From NCBI GenBank assembly GCA_900547195.1, contig URFQ01000046.1:1-19863 (forward strand): a stretch of 19,863 nucleotides of DNA, in the 5' to 3' direction. Source of the stretch: an uncultured Butyricicoccus sp. Its GTDB lineage: Bacteria > Bacillota > Clostridia > Oscillospirales > Butyricicoccaceae. A program made the position numbers and the translations under genes. Below, in pieces: positions 7,821-13,610 of the stretch. The notes under the pieces are model-generated. The model was not told the origin of the DNA. It ran no database searches and saw nothing but the letters and a program-made list of their open reading frames with translations. The stretch's first letter is position 1; every line of letters begins with the position of its first letter.

Positions 7821-7835
7821 GCAAAAAAATTTTGC
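7821..7835. promoter_or_regulatory. Palindrome GCAAA-N5-TTTGC, copy 3 (candidate enhancer site)
   Basis: Exact 15-bp match, GCAAA AAAAT TTTGC, centred at 7828, 43 bp (about four helical turns) from copy 2 and about 208 bp upstream of the predicted start. The symmetry extends outward imperfectly (AAGAAGA on the left, TTTTCTT on the right), so this may be the strongest site. Confidence 0.55.
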
Positions 7836-8009
7836 TTTTCTTTGGATTTCAGAAATTTTACACCCGATATATTGGGACATCAGCCAGACAACCATACATT
7901 ATCCGATCAAATTGATAGGCTCAAATATTCTAAAACTGAAGAAAAGGTTTTGTGCAAAATCCTTAAATTTTCTTGTGTTTCGCTTGTGAAAAATAATTTT
8001 TTGCACAAT

Positions 8010-8025
8010 TGGCATGGAACTTGCT
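8010..8025 (+). promoter_or_regulatory. Sigma-54 (-24/-12) promoter of the transporter/methyltransferase operon
   Basis: TGGCATG GAAC TTGCT matches the sigma-54 consensus TGGCAYR-N4-TTGCW at every defined position, with GG and GC separated by exactly ten bases. Transcription should begin near 8036. The rest of the 728-base gene-free stretch (7553-8280) holds the activator terminator, the three palindromes and an AT-rich segment that suits DNA bending. Confidence 0.88.
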
Positions 8026-8035
8026 TCTAAATAAG

Positions 8036-8280
8036 TGTAAGGAACTTACCTGTATGCTGTTTGCAAATCCTGCTAGGTAGAAAAATGGAAGGCAGCCGTA
8101 TACAAGATGAAACGGGGGGATTATCCGCATCCCCCAAAAATGATGGTGAGGTGGGCTGGCCTTGCGAAAAGGGCTGGCGCATACGGTAACCCGAAAGACG
8201 TCGTCGGGCGCCGTAAAAAAATCGCGGACGCCTCATCCGGATGCATGCAGAGAGTCATTTTGAAAAAGAGGAGAGATATC
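8036..8280 (+). promoter_or_regulatory. Long, possibly structured 5' leader of the sigma-54 transcript
   Basis: About 245 bases separate the predicted transcript start from the transporter ATG. Visible helices include GGGGGAT/ATCCCCC at 8115-8121/8129-8135, CCGTAT/ATACGG at 8096-8101/8181-8186, and CCCGA/TCGGG at 8190-8194/8204-8208. ACGG at 8183-8186 could pair either with CCGT at 8096-8099 or with CCGT at 8211-8214, giving two exclusive folds. It matches no riboswitch consensus that I can recall. The leader could act after transcription starts, but that is inference only. Confidence 0.3.
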
Positions 8281-9903
8281 ATGAACAAAAAGGAAAATGT
8301 ATGGAAACAGGTTGACCTGAAAGCGCTGGTTCCAGGATCCATCCTGATGATTGCTGTTTTTGCAATCGGGGCGCTTTTCCCGAAAGAGTTTGAAACCTAT
8401 CTGAACGGAGCGCTTGCCTGGATCATGGATCATTTCAAATGGATGTATGTGCTGTGTGTAATCGCGGTTGTTGCCTTTTTCCTGTGGATTTTATTTAGTA
8501 AGTACGGCAATATCCGGTTCGGCGGAAAAGATGCCAGACCGAGTATCAAAACCGGCACTTGGTGCACGCTGACACTTACCGGAACCATCGCGGTTGGGAT
8601 CTGTTTCTTCGGCGTTACCGGCCCTGTAAACCTGTTTATGAACCCACCAGAATTCCTCGGCGTCGAAGCCGGCGCCCCGGAGGCTGTAATTCCAACGCTC
8701 GAATATTGTTATCTGCATTATGGCCTGCCGCCTTACTTCCTGATTACTGCGGCGGCAATGGTGCTGGGACTTGTCTATTATAACGGAAAACAGAAATACA
8801 AGGTGGGCTCCACCCTGTATCCGCTGTTTGGCGACAAGGTCAACGGATTGTTGGGCTATGTCATCGATATGATCACCGTCATTACGCTGGTAGACTGCGG
8901 CACGAATATGGGGCTTGCGGTCATTCAGCTCAACGCAGGCATTGGCACGGTTGCTGGAATGAGCGAAACGCCTTCTTTTGAGCCTTACATTATTTTGGCC
9001 TATACCGTTACCACAGTAATTTTCGCAACCTCGGGTGTCCATAAGCTGATGGGCAAGCTGAGTAACCTGAACGCAGCCTGCTATGTTTGCATTATCCTGT
9101 TCGTCCTGATTTGCAGCCCGGCCAACCGTCTGCTTGGTCTGCTTTTCAGCAGCGTAGGCAAATTTGTTGTGGACTTTATTCCCATGATCACGTTTGCAGA
9201 CCCGGTTTATAACACGGACTGGCAGAATAACTGGACAATGTATTACTATTCATGGAACATTCTTCCCGGCATCCTGTCTGCATTTTTTTATTCCAGCATT
9301 GCCTATGGGCGTACCCTCCGCCAGTTCATTGTCGTGAACTGCATTGTGCCTTGCGGCGTTATCTTTACATGGTATGTCCTGTTCGGCGGCAACGCCATGC
9401 TAAGTATTCTGGATGGCGGCAATATTTACGAACAGATGCAGCAATTTGGCGACGGTATCGCAACGTTTGCGTTCCTGGATACCTTGCCGCTCGGCAGCCT
9501 TATGAAGTGGTTCTTTATTATTGTCGCGATGATGACCTTCATTACATTTTCGGACGGCATCGCGTACTCCTTTCCTATGATGTTTATGAAAAAAACCGAG
9601 GTGGACGCTTCCCACACCAAAACGCCCAAGCTGCTGACCGGAGGACTGGGCATCTTGATGGGAGTCATGACTTTTGTACTTCTGTACGTTGGCGGCTACG
9701 ATGCGCTCAATGCGGCAATCACCGTCGCGGCATTTCCGTGCGTCATCCTTACGCTGTTTATCATTGGCGCCGGCGTTAAGGTGCTGATCCAGCGTAAAAA
9801 ATATGATATAGAGTTCCTGGAAGAACTGGAGGAGGAAGAAAAACGGGAAGCTTTGATTGAACAGCTGGAAGAAGAGAAGGAAATGGAAAAGACAGGGCGA
9901 TAA
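8281..9903 (+). CDS. BCCT family transporter (betaine/carnitine/choline type, divergent)
   Basis: A 540-residue membrane carrier with about 12 hydrophobic segments between residues 15 and 505. It belongs to the betaine-choline-carnitine transporter family: the signature segment at 317-349 runs NWTMYYYSWN...AYGRTLRQF, matching WTxFYWAWW...RGRTxREx of BetP/CaiT. It should import or exchange a charged solute, classically a quaternary ammonium compound. Two of the four box aromatics expected in this helix are missing (Asn326 and Pro329 stand where CaiT has Trp and Tyr), and FFGVTGP replaces FWGVAEP. The C-terminal tail (507-540) is Glu/Lys-rich and probably helical. I chose ATG 8281 with GAGGAGAG upstream; an in-frame ATG at 8107 lies in the leader. 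It is the first gene of the operon. Confidence 0.88.
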   Translation: MNKKENVWKQVDLKALVPGSILMIAVFAIGALFPKEFETYLNGALAWIMDHFKWMYVLCVIAVVAFFLWILFSKYGNIRFGGKDARPSIKTGTWCTLTLTGTIAVGICFFGVTGPVNLFMNPPEFLGVEAGAPEAVIPTLEYCYLHYGLPPYFLITAAAMVLGLVYYNGKQKYKVGSTLYPLFGDKVNGLLGYVIDMITVITLVDCGTNMGLAVIQLNAGIGTVAGMSETPSFEPYIILAYTVTTVIFATSGVHKLMGKLSNLNAACYVCIILFVLICSPANRLLGLLFSSVGKFVVDFIPMITFADPVYNTDWQNNWTMYYYSWNILPGILSAFFYSSIAYGRTLRQFIVVNCIVPCGVIFTWYVLFGGNAMLSILDGGNIYEQMQQFGDGIATFAFLDTLPLGSLMKWFFIIVAMMTFITFSDGIAYSFPMMFMKKTEVDASHTKTPKLLTGGLGILMGVMTFVLLYVGGYDALNAAITVAAFPCVILTLFIIGAGVKVLIQRKKYDIEFLEELEEEEKREALIEQLEEEKEMEKTGR

Positions 9904-9973
9904 TCAACATATTTATTTTAAATTTTCCTGTCTAGGAAGATAGCACAAAAACATTTATTTTAGGAGAATTATT

Positions 9974-10903
9974 ATGAAAAGCAGCACGGAAAGACCGCTC
10001 AAACTGGGCATGCATACCTATACCCTGCACTTCTTTGGCCTTGGTGAGAGCTGGGGTTTTGGCAAGGATTATTTCTTTGAACAAACCATGGATATTTTTC
10101 AGGTGATGGATTTTGCCGCCGGGCAGGGGCTGGACGGCCTTCAGATCACAAAAGTTGACCTGGGAAGCACCCACCCCACGCCGGAGCTTTTGGCACGGGT
10201 TCGGAAGTATGCGCAAGAGCGCGGCCTGTTTCTGGAATTCAATGCATCTTTTGATGCGGGCAGCGATTCACGGGTCAACTGCACGGTAACTGAAGCCTTG
10301 GAAATTGGGCATGCTCTGGGAGCCGACCTGGTGAAATTCAGCTTGGATATTAAGCGCCCAAGGGAACTGTACGGTTCCTGCATGCATCCGGTTGTGATGC
10401 GTCAGCTCGCGGAGAAATATGACCTGTTTCATGCGGCGGCGCCAAGGATTGAAGAATTTGGAATACAAGTTGCTATTGAAAACCATACCGATACCTTTGC
10501 CGACGAGATTCTGTGGCTGGTAGACCGGCTGAACCATCCGCTTATCGGCACCTGCGTGGACACCATGAATCCGCTTCAGGTCATCGAGAATCCATATTAC
10601 GCCATGGAACGTATGCTTCCCAAGGCATATTGCTGCCATTTCAGCGACGATATAATCGTAGTCGATCCCTTGGGAGTACATGATATCGGTGCTCCGCACG
10701 GTCAGGGATCAATGGATTGCCCACGTATGATCCAGCAAATTCGGGAAAATTCCCCAATGGATCGGATCATTTTCGAGAATGAAATTGCCTTCAAAAGCAT
10801 TGACGAACCAATTGAAGAGGCGCGCGCACGCGAGATGGACGCCTGTCTGCAAAGCATCCGGTATTTGCGGGATGAACTGAAGCTTGGCGTCAGAAACCGT
10901 TGA
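9974..10903 (+). CDS. Sugar-phosphate isomerase/epimerase-like TIM-barrel enzyme
   Basis: A 309-residue member of the xylose-isomerase-like TIM-barrel superfamily (AP-endonuclease-2 fold). Candidate divalent-metal ligands occur at the expected strand ends: Glu169 in AIENH, Asp196 in CVDTMN, His222 in CCHFSDD and Glu268 in IFENE. Family members isomerise or epimerise hydroxy-ketones and sugars, and a few have other metal-dependent chemistry. The start has AGGAG seven bases upstream. It lies 70 bases after the BCCT gene and 49 before the MttB-type gene, with no terminator in between. That placement implies that it acts on the imported compound or on its demethylated product; the reaction itself cannot be told from sequence. 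Confidence 0.82.
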   Translation: MKSSTERPLKLGMHTYTLHFFGLGESWGFGKDYFFEQTMDIFQVMDFAAGQGLDGLQITKVDLGSTHPTPELLARVRKYAQERGLFLEFNASFDAGSDSRVNCTVTEALEIGHALGADLVKFSLDIKRPRELYGSCMHPVVMRQLAEKYDLFHAAAPRIEEFGIQVAIENHTDTFADEILWLVDRLNHPLIGTCVDTMNPLQVIENPYYAMERMLPKAYCCHFSDDIIVVDPLGVHDIGAPHGQGSMDCPRMIQQIRENSPMDRIIFENEIAFKSIDEPIEEARAREMDACLQSIRYLRDELKLGVRNR

Positions 10904-10952
10904 CCGGGGCGCGTGCAAATGCGTAAGCATATGAAGAAGAGGAGGTAATTTT

Positions 10953-12362
10953 ATGTCCAAGGAACAGCAGATCCATGACGCTGCAATGGAGATCCTGCGT
11001 GATGTTGGCATCCGGTTCCATAATGAAGAGGCGATTCGGATTTTGGTGGAAAACGGCATCCGTGTGGAAGGGAATATCGCATATTTTACCGAGGAGCAGG
11101 TTATGCACTGGGTAAACATGGCGCCTTCTTCCTTTACGCTGTATGCGAGAAACCCCAAATATAATATGGTGATTGGCGGAGACTACGTGCATCCATCCCC
11201 GACGTATGGATGCGCATTTATCGCCGAACGCGACGGCACACAGCGCCCCGGCACCATGGAGGACTACGTGAAATGCGTCAAGCTGATTCATGCAAATGAG
11301 GATTACTCCATTAACGGAGGTATTTTAATCCAACCAGGCGACATGCCGGAGGACACGGCGCCGCTCAGCATGTTTTATGCCGCGCTGACGCATTCGGATA
11401 AGGTGATGATGCTGTCTACAGGCAAAAAGGAAGCGATGGAGGCCTTGATGGAGGCCGGCTGCGAATTGTTTGGTGGCATCGAGGAAATGGTGCAAAAGCC
11501 CAGAATGATTGCCCTGATTAATACCAATTCCCCGTTATCTTTGGATGGGAAGATGCTGGACTGCCTGATGACGCTCGCCCAATATGGCCAGCCTGTGATC
11601 CTGTGCCCCGCGGCAATGCTGGGAGCGACCGGGCCGCTTCCTATGGCAGGAACCTTGGCTAGCGGTACGGCAGAGGATCTTGCGGGAATTTGCCTGGCGC
11701 AGATGATCCGGCCGGGGACTCCGGTTGTTTTTGGAATACAATCCAATGCCGTGGATATGCGCGGCATCCTGTTTGCCTGCGGCGCGCCGGAAGGCACTAT
11801 CATGCAGGGATTTGGCGCGCAAATGGCACGTTTTTATGGTTTGCCCTCCAGAGGCGGCGGAAGCCAGACCGATGCCCCGGTTGTCAATGCACAGGCAGGC
11901 TATGAATCAATGCTGACCTTGTATTCCGCTTACCGGCATGGAATTAATCTGGTGATGGAGGCGGGCGGCGTTGTTGCCAGTGTGAACGCGACTTCTTTTG
12001 ACAAAATGATTTGTGATTTTGAGATTATCCGGCAGGTAAAAGCCGCGTTTGCCCCCTTGGAGGTCAATGAAGAGACGATTGACATGGAGGAAATTAAAGA
12101 AGTAGGGCACGACGGCAGCTTCCTTACAGCAGATTATACCCTGGATAACTTCATGGTTCTGTACATGCCGCGTATCGGATCACGCAATGCAAAAAGCCCA
12201 ACATATTTCGAAGACAGCATTGACAAGGAAATGGAGCGCCTGATGGAGGAATATGAAGGCCATCTGCCGGAGTTGGATCCAGAGGTTCGCAACAAAGTAA
12301 AAGCTGTATTTGCCAAGTCTGGCGTCGCAATGAGCCAGCTGGATGCGATCGAAAAGATGTAA
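10953..12362 (+). CDS. MttB-family (non-pyrrolysine) trimethylamine-methyltransferase-like protein
   Basis: A 469-residue member of the MttB superfamily. Known members move a methyl group from a quaternary or tertiary amine to a corrinoid protein: MttB uses trimethylamine, MtgB glycine betaine, MtpB proline betaine, MtcB carnitine. The family N-terminus (IHDAAMEILRDVGIRFHNEE, residues 7-26), the GPLPMAGTLASGTAEDLAG region (227-245) and the YGLPSRGGGSQTDAP...QAGYE segment (295-318) are clear. The frame is open without an amber codon, so this is the pyrrolysine-free type, which is usually specific for quaternary amines. AGGAGG precedes the ATG. Its neighbours are a BCCT transporter and a TIM-barrel enzyme, but no corrinoid protein, which is unusual. 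Substrate is unassigned. Confidence 0.88.
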   Translation: MSKEQQIHDAAMEILRDVGIRFHNEEAIRILVENGIRVEGNIAYFTEEQVMHWVNMAPSSFTLYARNPKYNMVIGGDYVHPSPTYGCAFIAERDGTQRPGTMEDYVKCVKLIHANEDYSINGGILIQPGDMPEDTAPLSMFYAALTHSDKVMMLSTGKKEAMEALMEAGCELFGGIEEMVQKPRMIALINTNSPLSLDGKMLDCLMTLAQYGQPVILCPAAMLGATGPLPMAGTLASGTAEDLAGICLAQMIRPGTPVVFGIQSNAVDMRGILFACGAPEGTIMQGFGAQMARFYGLPSRGGGSQTDAPVVNAQAGYESMLTLYSAYRHGINLVMEAGGVVASVNATSFDKMICDFEIIRQVKAAFAPLEVNEETIDMEEIKEVGHDGSFLTADYTLDNFMVLYMPRIGSRNAKSPTYFEDSIDKEMERLMEEYEGHLPELDPEVRNKVKAVFAKSGVAMSQLDAIEKM

Positions 12363-12404
12363 GGGACATCTGAGGGGACGCAGGCAAGATTGCTGCCACC
12401 GCTG

Positions 12405-12454
12405 AAAGCCGGAAAAGCCTTGGGGACAAAACCCCAAGGCTTTTCCGGCTTTTA
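12405..12454 (+). terminator. Perfect 21-bp hairpin ending the transporter/methyltransferase operon
   Basis: Arms at 12405-12425 and 12432-12452 are exact reverse complements over 21 bases and close a six-base loop (ACAAAA). The right arm ends in CTTTT. The GGAAAAGCC core gives A and T tracts on either side. It is longer and more regular than the other terminators here. Confidence 0.85.
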
Positions 12455-12590
12455 GTGCAAATCGCTGAATAAAAAAGGGTGTCGCTCGGCTTTATATTGG
12501 GCTTTTTCTATTTCTGTGGGAATCCTTCTTCAATAGTGCAAATTGTAAGGTGTTTCCTTATCATGTTCATAGTACACAAAAGTTTTTAAA

Positions 12591-12607
12591 ACCAAAATAT
12601 GTTTGGT
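12591..12607. repeat. Inverted repeat ACCAAA-N5-TTTGGT upstream of the cyclase gene
   Basis: A 17-bp dyad with six-base arms lies about 90 bp upstream of the nearer candidate promoter. It could be a regulator site. Elsewhere in the 438-base gap (12363-12800) I see the operon terminator, an 11-of-12 direct repeat (TAGTGCAAATCG at 12453, TAGTGCAAATTG at 12534), AT-rich sequence and two candidate promoters. Confidence 0.35.
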
Positions 12608-12664
12608 AACTTTAATATTGCATTTTACGACATCTTTTTAAATTATATAAAACAAGAGATTTCT

Positions 12665-12731
12665 GGAAAGAACTTTTATTGAAAAAATAGAGGATATGTT
12701 ATAATAAATTCAAAATTTATTGAAAGAACTT
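12665..12731 (+). repeat. Direct repeat GAAAGAACTT, two copies 56 bp apart
   Basis: GAAAGAACTT occurs at 12666-12675 and 12722-12731, each followed by an A/T-rich stretch; one copy lies just before each of the two candidate promoters of the cyclase gene. Same-strand direct repeats at a fixed offset from promoters fit an AraC-type regulator, and one is encoded at 15347. The link is inference. Confidence 0.35.
12679..12705 (+). promoter_or_regulatory. Candidate promoter P1 upstream of the cyclase gene
   Basis: TTGAAA (12679-12684) and the extended -10 TGTTATAAT (12697-12705) are 15 bases apart, short but compensated by the TGn extension and a perfect TATAAT. The predicted start near 12712 leaves a leader of about 89 bases. 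Confidence 0.55.
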
Positions 12732-12764
12732 AAAAAAATATAGGATTCCTTTCTTATTAATACA

Positions 12765-12773
12765 TGGTACAAT
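12765..12773 (+). promoter_or_regulatory. Candidate promoter P2 (extended -10) directly before the cyclase gene
   Basis: TGGTACAAT is an extended -10 without a good -35. The predicted start near 12780 leaves a leader of only about 21 bases. The identical nine bases occur at 16981-16989 before the ABC lipoprotein gene, so the two may share control. Confidence 0.45.
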
Positions 12774-12800
12774 CTTGGGTATAAAAAGGAGGTACGAATT

Positions 12801-13538
12801 ATGACTAATATTCTGCATACGATCAGTGAGGCGGTTTCGGCCTGCAATGTAGTCGACTTATCACCGGTTTTGGAAAATAATATCCCACGTTGGCCAACTC
12901 ATCCACCGCTGGTCATACAGCCAACTGTCACACACGCCCATGATGGATATTATTGCCAGACGATGTTTTTAGGGGAACATACTGGCGCGCATGTCGACGC
13001 GCCCGCGCATCAGGTATCGGCGATGATGGAAAGTACGATTGAAACCTACCCACCCGATTGTCTGTGCGGTATGGCGGTTACTTACCCTCTGTATCGGCTG
13101 AATGCAAAGCCGGGACAACGGATTACGGCAGAGCAGATATTGGCATTGGAAGCGGAAATGGGAACGGCAGCAGGGGAAAAAGAGATTGTCCTGCTGGATT
13201 TTCACTGGTTTCGTCACTGGACAACGGGAACGGACTGGAAGTATTATGCCAAAAATGAGCCTGGCTTGGCGGAGGATGCAGTCCGGCTATTTGCAGAGCG
13301 CAAGGTTCGGGCGGTAGGAAGTGATACAATCGCATGTGATACACCTGTAATCGCTGGGGAAGAACTGGAATCCTATGGACACCATATGCATTGGCTGCCC
13401 AACCATATTCTGATCATGGAGGAGCTGAAAAATTTGGATAAGCTGCCTGTGCGTTCTTATTTTGTGGCTGTGCCGCTGAAGATCAGAAACGGCTCTGGGT
13501 CGCCGATCCGTCCTTTTGCATTGGTACCGAAGAACTGA
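12801..13538 (+). CDS. Cyclase/arylformamidase-family metal-dependent hydrolase
   Basis: A 245-residue protein of the cyclase family (Pfam Cyclase, which includes kynurenine formamidase KynB and isatin hydrolase). The defining metal site is visible as EHTGAHVDAPAH at 59-70, with His60, His64, Asp66 and His70 the likely zinc or manganese ligands. VVDLSPVLENNIPRWP at 17-32 is the usual opening and GSDTIACD at 173-180 the second conserved block. Family members open an amide, ester or lactam ring by hydrolysis; the true substrate is not evident. AAGGAGG precedes the ATG. It is followed after only 72 bases, containing a terminator-like hairpin, by the sensor kinase gene, so the two may share a transcript. 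Confidence 0.88.
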   Translation: MTNILHTISEAVSACNVVDLSPVLENNIPRWPTHPPLVIQPTVTHAHDGYYCQTMFLGEHTGAHVDAPAHQVSAMMESTIETYPPDCLCGMAVTYPLYRLNAKPGQRITAEQILALEAEMGTAAGEKEIVLLDFHWFRHWTTGTDWKYYAKNEPGLAEDAVRLFAERKVRAVGSDTIACDTPVIAGEELESYGHHMHWLPNHILIMEELKNLDKLPVRSYFVAVPLKIRNGSGSPIRPFALVPKN

Positions 13539-13549
13539 ACAATGATAGG

Positions 13550-13593
13550 CTGCCTGACATAAGAAGTATGCTCTTTTGTGAGGCAGTTTTTTT
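13550..13593 (+). terminator. Terminator or attenuator between the cyclase and sensor-kinase genes
   Basis: CTGCCTGACATAAG (from 13550) pairs with CTCTTTTGTGAGGCAG (13571-13586) with two mismatches, and seven T follow at 13587-13593. Only 17 bases separate the T tract from the kinase ATG, which leaves no room for a separate promoter. Confidence 0.75.
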
Positions 13594-13610
13594 GCTGAGA
13601 GGGGATAAGA

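Noticed and set aside
7577..7989. Two overlapping short frames (78 and 88 codons) in the gap before the BCCT gene
   Set aside because: Both lack a convincing ribosome-binding site, have low-complexity AT-rich composition, and overlap the activator terminator and candidate enhancer sites.
7988..8004. A fourth GCAAA-N5-TTTGC-like site just before the sigma-54 promoter
   Set aside because: The segment GAAAAATAATTTTTTGC lacks the left GC arm and has different spacing, so it does not meet the exact pattern of the other three copies.
8085..8189. A 34-codon frame starting at 8085 in the leader, considered as a leader peptide
   Set aside because: Only a weak AGG precedes it and there is no regulatory run of one amino acid; the helices in the leader explain the sequence equally well.
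8091..8215. Leader sequence compared with cobalamin, guanidine, THF, c-di-GMP and group II intron domain V patterns
   Set aside because: Fragments such as CCGTAT, GATGAAAC and GGTAACCC recall these RNAs, but the conserved cores are not present in order, so no known class can be claimed.
10953..12362. Pyrrolysine-containing MttB with amber read-through
   Set aside because: The frame is open over the full family length with no in-frame TAG, and no pyrrolysine genes are visible in the window.
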